NCBI RefSeq assembly: GCF_000317105.1
Contig: NC_019693.1
Coordinates: forward strand, 6,139,227 to 6,203,226
DNA length: 64,000 bases
DNA from: Oscillatoria acuminata PCC 6304
Lineage (GTDB): Bacteria > Cyanobacteriota > Cyanobacteriia > Cyanobacteriales > Laspinemataceae
Reading direction: 5' to 3'
Position numbers and translations under genes: made by a program. Shown piece after piece: positions 7,941-16,318 of this stretch (the first letter of the stretch is position 1; every line of letters begins with the position of its first letter). Below the pieces are notes generated by a model, which made no database searches, was not told the origin of the DNA, and was given only the letters and a program-made list of their open reading frames with translations.

Positions 7941-9125
7941 TTACCGTCCAATTTGACTCACAATGCGATTCCAGGATTGAATCACCGGCTGTAAATTCGA
8001 GGGAAGCTGTTGTTGGCTGATATCGGCATAGCGAATCGTACTCGAACGGCTAGAAAGGGTAACCGTCATATAGTCGGCACTCCCCCGAGACTGAGATACA
8101 TTTAATCCGTTATAGCGATCGAATTGCTGCTGTCCAAGCAACCGTCGAAACTCCTGCACTTCTCGGGGGGAAATCCGACCCACTCGCCGCCCGGAATCAT
8201 TGGCATTGCCCGGTCCTTGTAAGACCTGCATTAATGTACCATTATTCATCAGGACCGTTTCATAAGTCTGTCCGGTGATTCCCCCACTGGAAATGGCCCG
8301 GAAGATGATTCCCCGGGTTAACGGATCCGGCATTTCGTGAGTTGGAATTTGGGAAGAATTCGTGAGAGGCCGATTTGCCGCCTCTTGTAAGACAGCATGA
8401 GGACCCGACTGCGGTAAGCTGGACCGACCATCGTAAGACTCGGATAAAATCACCGTGCGACCAGAGTTATCGGTGCGATAAATCCAACGCTGACCCGCAG
8501 CGCGATCGCTGATCACCGTCACTTCCCACCCCTCAACCAGGGCTTGAGTACACATTGATCCAGCTTGGGGAACTCCCAAACAGCCATCGGGCCAAGTCTG
8601 GCGCACCGCTTTCACAATCCGAAAATTATTGATCGACATCCGCGCCCGACTGGAAACGGCTTGTAAGACAGCATTAGAGACCGATTGCGGTAACTCCGTA
8701 CTCGTCGCATTCTGTCCCGATTCTAACCGGACCGTTCGACCGTTCTCATCGGTGCGATACACCCACCGATTGTTGTTTTCCTCTAACACAAGCCGCCAGC
8801 CATCGGTTCGCACTTGAGAGCAGAATTCGTTTGGTCCTGACAAACCGAGACAGGAATCTGGCCAAGTTTGGCGGTTGGCTTCCGTAATCCGGATTTGTCG
8901 TTCGGGAATGTTTTGACGGCGGGAAAGGTCACTAATCACCGCACTTTGCACCGATCTGGGGACATTATCTAAATTTAACTGGCGATCGCCCTTAGCCATC
9001 AGGGTGGCCGACTCTACTCTTAACCCAGACAGGGGCGCTTCGGCTGCATTCAGTCCCCCTAAAGGGGCGATTAATCCAATCAACCCCATTAACACCAACG
9101 AAAAAAGAATTCTTTCTGATTTCAT
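7941..9125 (-). CDS. Exported protein with two CX9C repeat domains and a C-terminal extension
   Basis: 394 residues with a clear signal peptide (hydrophobic 6-27, likely cleavage after LNAAEA). Two copies of the roughly 80-residue domain of the neighbouring paralogue lie at 52-135 and 143-228, with QTWPD.CLG motifs, CX9C pairs (92/102, 182/192) and RW(V/I)YRTD.(S/N)GRTV strands. The C-terminal part (about 265-394) is different: IFRAISSGGITGQTYETVLM and a later hydrophilic beta-rich segment, also of unknown family. Secreted or periplasmic; function unknown. Tandem duplication of this gene pair is the simplest explanation. Confidence 0.75.
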   Translation of the reverse strand: MKSERILFSLVLMGLIGLIAPLGGLNAAEAPLSGLRVESATLMAKGDRQLNLDNVPRSVQSAVISDLSRRQNIPERQIRITEANRQTWPDSCLGLSGPNEFCSQVRTDGWRLVLEENNNRWVYRTDENGRTVRLESGQNATSTELPQSVSNAVLQAVSSRARMSINNFRIVKAVRQTWPDGCLGVPQAGSMCTQALVEGWEVTVISDRAAGQRWIYRTDNSGRTVILSESYDGRSSLPQSGPHAVLQEAANRPLTNSSQIPTHEMPDPLTRGIIFRAISSGGITGQTYETVLMNNGTLMQVLQGPGNANDSGRRVGRISPREVQEFRRLLGQQQFDRYNGLNVSQSRGSADYMTVTLSSRSSTIRYADISQQQLPSNLQPVIQSWNRIVSQIGR

Positions 9126-9459
9126 AAAACATTGACTCCTGTTTCTGTTCTAATAAATAGCATAGACGCCGGATGACAATTAAATGTTTACATATTTTTA
9201 AGCAACCATAAAATAAGTGATTTCGACAGAATTAAATCTCCATCGGGGGATTCATGAATCAGGATGAATTGAGCATTTAATTCATCCGTCCATTAAACTC
9301 CCCCGAGTTTGGGCATGACTCGGGTGAACTGGGGGAGAAAACGCTTAAGTCAGAACGCAGATTTTGAGAATTAACCCTAAATGTGTAGAGGCGATTCGCT
9401 TTCTCGCCCCTACATTTAGGGGTTCATCTTAAATATTTCGTAAGTCCTGTATTCCCGAA
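9126..9459. repeat. Spacer holding family C palindromic repeat, copy 1 (9351-9449)
   Basis: The repeat runs from CAGAACGCAGATTTTGAGA to TTTCGTAAGTCCTG, with a central palindrome CCCTAAATGTGTAGAGGCG / CGCCCCTACATTTAGGG. Its outer arms are degenerate relative to the copies at 13708-13793 and 53444-53542. It lies about 10 bases beyond the stop of the phosphatase gene and may serve as its terminator. Confidence 0.75.
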
Positions 9460-10125
9460 TTAAAACACCACGCTTTCTAATAACTGACGCTGGGCCTGAT
9501 TCAACTTAATCCAGGGTCGTGCTTTCTTTAACATTGCTTCGGCTTCCTGAGCATTGGTTGCCAATCCTCGGGTCATCAAAACCGCAGCGGCGACAGTCGC
9601 CGATCGCCCATGTCCAATCGCACAATGGATGTAAACATTTCCCGGCCAATCCGCAATTTTTTGGACCAAAGCGCGGAATTCACCCTCATCGGGAACATGA
9701 GCATCTAAAGTCGGTAAACAAAGATAATCTTTCCCCTCTAGCGCCCCTTTGGGTTCCGGAAACTCGGCGGTTAAATCCACTAATAAACTAATATCTGCGG
9801 GTAACTCATCCACAAAAGCTCGTCGTCCCATCCACAAACCGGGTGCAATATAATTATAACAGTCTTCCCTCAATAATCGACGCTGTAAATGCCAAAATCC
9901 CCAACAAAATAACAGGTAAGGGAATAATAAGACAACGGAAGAAATTCCCAATTGTCCATCGGTGGAGCGCTTGCCAAAAATTTTATACCCCAGTTTTAGA
10001 TAAGCAGCGGCCACAATTAAAAAATCAAGCCCTAACCACGCGATCACCCATCCGAATCCGCCTAACTGCTCGCCCAGGGTGAGCAGTCCGGTCCCCAAAA
10101 TGATAAATAAAACAATATACTTCAT
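9460..10125 (-). CDS. Membrane-anchored dual-specificity protein phosphatase
   Basis: 221 residues. The N-terminal third has hydrophobic segments at about 2-18, 24-45 and 61-80, followed by a cytoplasmic-type phosphatase domain. HCAIGHGRS (167-175) is the HCX5R active-site loop, with Cys168 the nucleophile and Arg174 binding phosphate; LPTLDAHVP (138-146) gives the general-acid aspartate (Asp141). This architecture fits the atypical DSP family that dephosphorylates proteins, phosphoinositides or other phosphoesters; the substrate is unknown. Its promoter region is shared with the divergent egtC. Confidence 0.87.
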   Translation of the reverse strand: MKYIVLFIILGTGLLTLGEQLGGFGWVIAWLGLDFLIVAAAYLKLGYKIFGKRSTDGQLGISSVVLLFPYLLFCWGFWHLQRRLLREDCYNYIAPGLWMGRRAFVDELPADISLLVDLTAEFPEPKGALEGKDYLCLPTLDAHVPDEGEFRALVQKIADWPGNVYIHCAIGHGRSATVAAAVLMTRGLATNAQEAEAMLKKARPWIKLNQAQRQLLESVVF

Positions 10126-10240
10126 AGTTTTTTGGTGCGGGTTGCCTGTCTTTAGAGTTTTGAGTCACCCGAGCAATCTTTGAACTTCACCCGGGACTGA
10201 TTTGTTCTATAATTTTACAGAGTCAAATCCAAAATTTACT

Positions 10241-11047
10241 ATGTGTCGTTTACTTGCCTACTTAGGCCGACCGATTCAACTCGATCGCCTACTCCTGAAA
10301 CCTGAACATTCCCTGGTGGCGCAAAGCTATCAACCCCGAGAGATGACTTCCGGAGTCGTCAACGCTGATGGGTTTGGCATCGGATGGTATGATCCCGACC
10401 GGGACGTTAACCCCTTTACCTACAAAAATCTGCTGCCGATTTGGAATGATACGAATCTGCCGCATCTGAGTCGGTATATTGAAACCGGAACCTTCCTCGG
10501 ATGTGTCCGCAGTGCAACCGCAGGACAGGATGTGACGGTGAACAATTGTCCACCTTTTGGCGATCGCTGCATCCTCGCAGTGCATAACGGGTTTATCGAC
10601 AACTTCCGCAAAACCCTGTATCGTCCAATTCGCAACAAGCTGACGGATGATATTTACCAGCAAATTAGCGGGACAACGGACACCGAACATATTTTCGCCT
10701 TATTTCTATCCCTGTTAGATGTCACGGCAGATCATCACCTGCCATCTCATCCCCCCCTCACTTCAGCATTGCACAGTACCTTAACCATTTTAACGGAACT
10801 CGCTAGACCCGAAGGGGTGAAATTTTCGGCGAATTTTATCATCACTGATGGACGCCAATTGGTGGCATCCCGCTTTGCCAATCAGACGGGTGCACCGACG
10901 TTGTACTGGTTACGGGATGATCCGAACTTTCCCGACTCGGTAATGATTGCCTCGGAACCTCTGTTCGCGGGAGACTGGCATAAATGTCCTGAAGAAAGTT
11001 TGATTACAGTGGGGGAGAACCTTGACATCAATATCCATCAAATCTAA
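10241..11047 (+). CDS. egtC: Ergothioneine biosynthesis protein EgtC, class II glutamine amidotransferase fold
   Basis: 268 residues starting MCRLLAYLGRP. Cys2 is the N-terminal nucleophile exposed after Met removal, which fixes this ATG over the upstream in-frame start at 10202. EgtC removes the gamma-glutamyl group from the hercynyl-gamma-glutamylcysteine sulfoxide made by EgtB. Motifs: NADGFGIGWY, VHNGFIDNF and the late SEPL strand. The 3' end overlaps the start of egtB, indicating an operon egtC-egtB-egtD. Presence of egtC suggests a gamma-glutamylcysteine route; no egtA or egtE is in the window. Confidence 0.9.
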   Translation: MCRLLAYLGRPIQLDRLLLKPEHSLVAQSYQPREMTSGVVNADGFGIGWYDPDRDVNPFTYKNLLPIWNDTNLPHLSRYIETGTFLGCVRSATAGQDVTVNNCPPFGDRCILAVHNGFIDNFRKTLYRPIRNKLTDDIYQQISGTTDTEHIFALFLSLLDVTADHHLPSHPPLTSALHSTLTILTELARPEGVKFSANFIITDGRQLVASRFANQTGAPTLYWLRDDPNFPDSVMIASEPLFAGDWHKCPEESLITVGENLDINIHQI

Positions 11048-12302
11048 GGCGATCGCCTCTGGGGTAGTCTGTGACCCGGATGCGGTGAGAGAGAAACTCC
11101 GCGAATCGATGCATCAATGTCGCCTGGGCACCCTCAAGCTCTTTGAGTCAATGGATGACGCGACCTTTCGCTGTCAAGTCCATCCCGATTTTAGTCCCGT
11201 GGGTTGGCACTTAGGACATATTGGATTTACGGAAGGATTATGGTTGCTGGAACGAGGTGCAGGAATGCCGCCTTTATTTCCTCAGTATCGGCAACTGATG
11301 GCACAGGATGGATTGCCGAAACATCAGCGAGTTGAGTTACCTCCATTGCCGAAGATTTTGGATTATATTTCGGCGGTGCGATCGCAGGTTTTCGACTATT
11401 TAAAAACCGCTGACTTGGAAAAACAAGAGCGAATTTGGCGGTTTATCCTGCAACATGAAAGTCAGCATACGGAAACCATTGCCTTTGTTTTGCAATTGCA
11501 GAAATGGGCGATAGGAAAAGGAGAGGAGGCGATGGCCGATGCTTCAGAATTGCCGACTCAAGCTGTCCCTATTCCTGCGGGAGAGTTTTTGTTCGGAAAC
11601 GATGGACCCGATGCCCTGGATAACGAGCAATCCCCCCAACGATTGTACCTGCCCGATTACACCATTGACCCCTATCCGGTCACCTGTGAACAATATCGGC
11701 AATTTATACAATGCGGAGGATATCAAAAGCGGGATTGGTGGTCTAAGGCCGGTTGGAAATGGTTACAAGGCGCACAAGTGACTCAACCCCTGTATTGGCG
11801 GGAGGAACCGGCCTTTAATCATCATCCCGTCTGTGGCGTGAGTTACTATGAAGCGGAAGCATATGCGAGATTTGTCGGGAAACGACTCCCTACAGAAGCG
11901 GAATGGGAAAAAGCGGCCTGTTGGGACCCGGTGAACCAGACCCAGCGCATCTATCCTTGGGGGGATGAATTTCCCACGGGCGATCGCTGCAATCATGATA
12001 ATCAACACGCTCAAACAACCCCCGTTAATCGCTATCCCCAAGGCGTTAGCGCCTACGGATGTTATGACATGATGGGAAATGTGTGGGAATGGACCTCTAG
12101 CTGGTTTGCCCCCTATCCCGGATTTAAACCCTATCCCTACCCCGGATACTCCCAAATCTATTTTGACCAACAGCATCGCGTCTTACGCGGCAGCAGTTGG
12201 GCGACTCGTCCTTGGGCGATGCGGGGCAGTTTCCGTAACTGGTATCATCCTTGGATGCGGCAGATCTTAGCAGGATTTCGCTGTGCTGGGGGAAGTGATT
12301 AA
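11022..12302 (+). CDS. egtB: Hercynine oxygenase (sulfoxide synthase) EgtB
   Basis: 426 residues. This non-heme iron enzyme joins hercynine to a thiol donor with O2. The N-terminal DinB-like half carries the iron ligands: GWHLGH (His63) and HESQH (His145 and His149). The C-terminal half (about 170-424) is a formylglycine-generating-enzyme-type domain (PAGEFLFGNDG, YPVTCEQYRQF, RLPTEAEWEKAA, MGNVWEWTSSW, VLRGSSWA, GFRCA). The start is uncertain: TTG 11022 overlaps egtC by 26 bases in another frame, and later in-frame ATG 11109 would cut the first helix. The overlap implies translational coupling. Confidence 0.92.
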   Translation: MTSISIKSKAIASGVVCDPDAVREKLRESMHQCRLGTLKLFESMDDATFRCQVHPDFSPVGWHLGHIGFTEGLWLLERGAGMPPLFPQYRQLMAQDGLPKHQRVELPPLPKILDYISAVRSQVFDYLKTADLEKQERIWRFILQHESQHTETIAFVLQLQKWAIGKGEEAMADASELPTQAVPIPAGEFLFGNDGPDALDNEQSPQRLYLPDYTIDPYPVTCEQYRQFIQCGGYQKRDWWSKAGWKWLQGAQVTQPLYWREEPAFNHHPVCGVSYYEAEAYARFVGKRLPTEAEWEKAACWDPVNQTQRIYPWGDEFPTGDRCNHDNQHAQTTPVNRYPQGVSAYGCYDMMGNVWEWTSSWFAPYPGFKPYPYPGYSQIYFDQQHRVLRGSSWATRPWAMRGSFRNWYHPWMRQILAGFRCAGGSD

Positions 12303-12480
12303 TAGGAATTATGCAAACCCATCGGATTAATTAGAGTTCGCGATTAGTGAGGGAATTTATTCCTAAAGCAGGAACTTTTCCGTCCGGTTTTCGCAAAAAA
12401 TGAGACAATATTAAGAACGGCGATCGCGATTCTATCAGTCTCATAAGCAATGAGATAGCTGATAGAACCGTGACCCGAAT

Positions 12481-13569
12481 TTGTTGATGCCTCCACCCCA
12501 AAAAATACGGATGAAATTTGCAAAACCGTCTGATACCCCAGAGTTAGCCACCCGGGTTGACTTTGAACCGGCTATTCTATCTAAACGCTTGCGCCTAGAA
12601 CGATTAGTCAGCCCCACCCTTTCTCCCACAGAAATCGATAACGGTTCTGATGTGATTCAGGGGTTAACCCAGACGCAAAAAACGCTTTCCCCCCGCTATT
12701 TTTATGACGATCGCGGGTCTGATTTATTTGAAAAAATCTGCGATTTACCCGAATATTACCCCACTCGGACTGAAGCGGCAATTTTGCAGGATTGTTCGGC
12801 AGAAATTGCCCAAATCACGGGTTCGAGCGAAATTGTTGAACTCGGCAGTGGCAGTTCCACCAAAACTCGAATTCTGTTAGACGCCTACGAAAATCTGGGA
12901 TATCCCCTGCGCTATCTGCCGATTGATGTCAGTGGCGGAATTTTGGAAAGTAGCGCTAACCAGTTACTATTAGATTATCCCTCATTGCAGGTGCATGGGT
13001 TAGTCAGCACTTATGAATTAGCCTTGGCTAATTTGACTCCTGCGATTCTGCCCACCCGCACCCTCTGCTTTTTAGGCAGTACCTTGGGAAATTTGAAGCC
13101 AGAAGAATGCGACTGCTTTTTTGCCGATATTGTGCAGGCATTAGAAGTGGGGGAATATTTCCTATTAGGCATTGACCTGCATAAATCTCCCACCATTTTA
13201 GAGCCTGCTTATAACGATGCACAAGGGGTAACGGCAGAATTTAACAAAAATGTGCTGAATCATTTGAATTGGCGCTTTGACGGGACTTTTAAACCGGAAC
13301 AGTTTGAGCATTGGGCATTTTATAACGAAGAAGAACATCAAATTGAAATGCACTTACGAAGTCGGCGAGCCCAAACCGTGCAACTGCGCGCTTTGGACTT
13401 AACCGTTGAATTTGAACCAGAAGAAACCATCCTCACAGAAATTTCCCGCAAATTTGATTTAGACGAAATGCGGCAATATTTGCAAAAACAAGGGTTGACC
13501 ACGGTTAAAACTTGGACCGATCCGAATCATTGGTTTGGGTTGGTTTTGGCGCAAGTGCGATCGGTTTAA
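12481..13569 (+). CDS. egtD: L-histidine N(alpha)-methyltransferase EgtD
   Basis: About 360 residues. RYFYDDRGSDLFEKICDLPE (near residue 75) is the EgtD signature, followed by the SAM-binding ELGSGSSTKTRILLDA and a DLHKSP region. EgtD trimethylates histidine to hercynine, the substrate of EgtB. Starts at TTG 12481, ATG 12487 or ATG 12511 are all possible; none has a strong ribosome site. It follows egtB by 178 bases, so it may have its own promoter. A family B repeat begins 5 bases after the stop. Confidence 0.92.
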   Translation: MLMPPPQKIRMKFAKPSDTPELATRVDFEPAILSKRLRLERLVSPTLSPTEIDNGSDVIQGLTQTQKTLSPRYFYDDRGSDLFEKICDLPEYYPTRTEAAILQDCSAEIAQITGSSEIVELGSGSSTKTRILLDAYENLGYPLRYLPIDVSGGILESSANQLLLDYPSLQVHGLVSTYELALANLTPAILPTRTLCFLGSTLGNLKPEECDCFFADIVQALEVGEYFLLGIDLHKSPTILEPAYNDAQGVTAEFNKNVLNHLNWRFDGTFKPEQFEHWAFYNEEEHQIEMHLRSRRAQTVQLRALDLTVEFEPEETILTEISRKFDLDEMRQYLQKQGLTTVKTWTDPNHWFGLVLAQVRSV

Positions 13570-13573
13570 TTAC

Positions 13574-13629
13574 AAACCCGCACCCTCAAGGGTGGGGCTA
13601 TACAGACAAAGCCCGCCTGCGCGGGCTAA
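13574..13629. repeat. Dispersed repeat family B, copy 2
   Basis: AAACCCGCACCCTCAAGGGT and GCCCGCCTGCGCGGGCTAA stem-loops linked by GGGGCTATACAGACAAA. It lies directly after egtD and may act as its transcription end. The outer arms (to about 13664) are degenerate. Confidence 0.85.
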
Positions 13630-13707
13630 TTCATAAAAATGACGGGTCATATCCGGATTTTGGAACACTTTTCTAAGAGATTTCCCGAACAAAAATTCTG
13701 GATTTAA

Positions 13708-13793
13708 AGGACTTACGCAATCTTCAACACTAAACCCTAAATGTAGAGGCGATTCGCGATTCGCCTCTACATTTATGGGTAATGCGTAAGTCC
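13708..13793. repeat. Dispersed repeat family C, copy 2 (near-perfect palindromic MITE-like)
   Basis: AGGACTTACGC at the left end and GCGTAAGTCCT at the right end are exact inverted repeats. The centre is AATGTAGAGGCGATTCGC followed by its inverse GCGATTCGCCTCTACATT. The whole 86-bp unit can fold into one hairpin. Confidence 0.9.
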
Positions 13794-13896
13794 TAATTTA
13801 ACTGTAGGGACAAGGTACTGCCTTGTCCTAACGGGTCTGATAGTTCTACCGTTATGATGTACATTTCGGGAGTATCTGTGTTGAAGGGTTAAGCTG

Positions 13897-14826
13897 ATGT
13901 TAGAGTCAAGTTCCCAGGTGTTATCCGGGTTAATGGGTGTCTGCATTGGTGATGCGCTGGGCTTTCCAGTACAATTTATTAGTCGAGAGGAACGAGTCAA
14001 GGATCCAGTAACAGGAATGAGCCGTTATTCTCTGTGGTCCGATGATAGTTCGCTGACATTTTGCTTGGCTGAGTCAATGTGTGGCGGATTTTCTCTCGAA
14101 GCGATCGCCGCTTCTTTTATCCAGTGGTCTGAGGAGGGGTTTTGGACACCGCATGGTCATGCATTTGATATGGGAATGACGACGATTACCGCCATTGATC
14201 GTCTCAAAAGGGGCATTTCCCCTGTTCAGGCTGGGGGTTCTTCGGAACGGAGTAATGGCAATGGTTCGTTAATGCGAATTCTGCCCCTAGTATTTTATCA
14301 TCAAACGTTAGAGTTTGCAGATTTAATTCAGCGGGTCCATGAAGTATCTTGCATCACTCACGCCCATCCCCGTGCACAAATGGCTTGTGGGATTTATGTG
14401 AGTATTGCGACCCAATTGTTGGCCGGATGCGATCGGCAATCGGCTTATTTACAAGGAATCGAAAAAATTCAAGAGATTTATCAAACCCCCACTTATTCTA
14501 GTGAACTGTCTCATTTTAACCGGGTATTGAGCGGTAACATTGCCGATTATCCGATGGACAAAATTAAGTCAAGTGGCTATGTTGTTCATACCCTAGAGGC
14601 TGCATTGTGGTCCTGGTTAAATACTTCTTCTTATGCCGAAGCCGTATTAAAGGCAGTTAATTTGGGGGATGATACCGATACGACGGCAGCGGTTACGGGC
14701 GGCTTGGCTGGAATTGAATATGGATTTGCTGCTATTCCTAGCCACTGGGTCGATGAAATTCCTAGAAAAGATGACATTATTGATTTAGCAAACCGTTTAG
14801 AATTTGCACTTAATAGTGCCACATAA
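13897..14826 (+). CDS. ADP-ribosylglycohydrolase (DraG) family protein
   Basis: 309 residues, single domain. Metal-binding motifs of the all-alpha ADP-ribosylhydrolase family are visible: GDALGFPVQF (18-27), WSDDSSLTFCLAES (47-60), GNGSLMR (121-127) and GDDTDTTAAVTGG (257-269). The usual TDDT in motif two is SDDS here, a conservative change in the dinuclear metal site. The family removes ADP-ribose from arginine, DNA or O-acetyl-ADP-ribose; the target cannot be told. Proximity to egtD, 327 bases upstream and separated by repeats, is probably not functional. ATG 13897 is used. Confidence 0.88.
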   Translation: MLESSSQVLSGLMGVCIGDALGFPVQFISREERVKDPVTGMSRYSLWSDDSSLTFCLAESMCGGFSLEAIAASFIQWSEEGFWTPHGHAFDMGMTTITAIDRLKRGISPVQAGGSSERSNGNGSLMRILPLVFYHQTLEFADLIQRVHEVSCITHAHPRAQMACGIYVSIATQLLAGCDRQSAYLQGIEKIQEIYQTPTYSSELSHFNRVLSGNIADYPMDKIKSSGYVVHTLEAALWSWLNTSSYAEAVLKAVNLGDDTDTTAAVTGGLAGIEYGFAAIPSHWVDEIPRKDDIIDLANRLEFALNSAT

Positions 14827-14871
14827 ATTTCCTGGATGAGGGATAGGAGTTCTACCTAATTCCTGATAAAA

Positions 14872-14907
14872 ATAAACGCCGATGGAACGGACTCCATCAG
14901 CGTTTAT
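14872..14907. terminator. Bidirectional terminator hairpin
   Basis: ATAAACGCCGATGGA and TCCATCAGCGTTTAT form a 15-bp stem with one mismatch, placed between two convergent genes and flanked by A-rich sequence on the left. Confidence 0.7.
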
Positions 14908-14931
14908 GACTCATTCCGCAACCGAACTCAG

Positions 14932-15330
14932 TTAACGAGTACCCCCAGGACGTAAATCCGGGTTGGGGATGGCTTCTTCTTCAGAGATTCCCGGTTCAGA
15001 ATTATGCAGCATTTCCAATTGTCGGGAACGGAAATCGGCTGCTGCATCATTGATGCTTTGCTGTTGCTGGAGATTGAATTCCTGCATACTGCGAGTGGTT
15101 CCGAATTGAGCGCGATGAATTAGATCCAATACATTCATCTGCTGCCCATCCCCAGCAGTCGATTCAAAGGGATTTTTTTGAAGCTGAATTTGGGGTTCTA
15201 GTAGATCACTAGCGCGGTTGGTTTCTTGTGCTGCCGCCGACTCGGGTAATATCACGGCAGTCATGGCGATCGCCGCCAGGGTTCCGAGTGAAATTCGAGC
15301 AGTTGCCTTCAAAGTGGACTTCGATTTCAT
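14932..15330 (-). CDS. Small secreted hypothetical protein
   Basis: 132 residues from ATG 15330, preferred over an in-frame start at 15378 because it places a normal signal peptide at the N-terminus (MKSKSTLKATARISLGTLAA, then AMTAVILPESAAAQE with an AxA cleavage site). The mature part is hydrophilic, Gln/Ser/Asp-rich and likely helical around FNLQQQQSINDAAADF. I do not recognise a family. It follows the ABC permease gene by 40 bases on the same strand and could be co-transcribed with it. Confidence 0.65.
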   Translation of the reverse strand: MKSKSTLKATARISLGTLAAIAMTAVILPESAAAQETNRASDLLEPQIQLQKNPFESTAGDGQQMNVLDLIHRAQFGTTRSMQEFNLQQQQSINDAAADFRSRQLEMLHNSEPGISEEEAIPNPDLRPGGTR

Positions 15331-15370
15331 AGGTTTGTCAGGTGAACCATTGATTATACCGACCATTCTA

Positions 15371-16252
15371 CTAAGCAAAAGTTCTCCGGAGTAGGGGTTG
15401 AATGCTTAATAATGCCACTGCTGCAAATCCGGCGAGTATCCCCAATGCCCCACCAAAGCTGACTTCTCCCCAAGGGGCCTGCATGACAATACTGCTGAGG
15501 GTCCAGTCAGAATGGAGGTACAGATAGCGAATCGGTTCGATCGCATAACTCAGAGGATTCAAGGTTGCCACCACTTGCAACCATTTCGGCATAAAGGAAA
15601 GCGGCGCTAATGCGGTACTGGCAAACAATAGCGGCAAGTTAATCACAAAAATCACCGCCAGCAATTCGATATGTCCCGGTAAGGCAAAAGCTAATCCCAG
15701 ACTCAATCCAGTGACGCCTAAAACCAGTAGCAGGGTAATAAAGGCGATCGCCCCTAATCCCAATCCGCCCGGTAATCCCGCGCCCATAAAAGCCCCGGCA
15801 GTCACGATCACCGCAGTTTGAATCAAGCTCAACAGCAAAATATAAATTGCCGAAGCCACCACAATGGAAAACCGAGTCGAGAGGGGGGCAACTAGGAGGC
15901 GATTCAGAAAACCAAATTCGCGATCGAACATAATTGGCAATCCCGCATTTAACGCCCCGGAAAAGGCAGTAAACACAATCACTCCCGCCCCTAAAAATTG
16001 GGCATAATTCACACTCTCGCCAAACATTCCTTGGGGAGCATTTTGAAACAATGCGCCGAATAAAATCAACCACATCAACGGCTGAATCACCCCAGCAATT
16101 AACGTAGAAGGACGGCGTTGTAATTGAATAAACAGCCGTTTGGTCAGGGCCAAAGTTTCCTGAGTAAATTCCCCAATGGGGCTACTAGAAGGAATCTCAA
16201 CGCCAGGGTTACTTAAGGTTGTAGCTGGATTTGGTGTAACGGTTTGACTCAT
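15371..16252 (-). CDS. ABC-2 type transporter permease
   Basis: 293 residues from ATG 16252 (MSQTVTPNPATT); an upstream in-frame start at 16306 is less likely. It has six predicted membrane segments and the ABC-2 family pattern RRPSTLIAGVIQPLMWLILF near the first helix, then NAGLPIMFDREFGFLNRLLVAPLS, the coupling region. It partners the ATPase gene just upstream (16319-17338, 66-base gap, same strand). Such DrrAB/NodIJ-like pairs export lipids, polysaccharides or drugs; the substrate is unknown. Confidence 0.87.
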   Translation of the reverse strand: MSQTVTPNPATTLSNPGVEIPSSSPIGEFTQETLALTKRLFIQLQRRPSTLIAGVIQPLMWLILFGALFQNAPQGMFGESVNYAQFLGAGVIVFTAFSGALNAGLPIMFDREFGFLNRLLVAPLSTRFSIVVASAIYILLLSLIQTAVIVTAGAFMGAGLPGGLGLGAIAFITLLLVLGVTGLSLGLAFALPGHIELLAVIFVINLPLLFASTALAPLSFMPKWLQVVATLNPLSYAIEPIRYLYLHSDWTLSSIVMQAPWGEVSFGGALGILAGFAAVALLSIQPLLRRTFA

Positions 16253-16318
16253 AATCTGATTGTTTATGGTATTTTTTGCAGTTGAATTAGCAGGGAAAAA
16301 ACCCAATTGGGCATGATG

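Noticed and set aside
9460-14826. Phosphatase, egt genes and ADP-ribosylglycohydrolase as one functional island
   Set aside because: Different orientation and repeat-filled gaps; no shared pathway.
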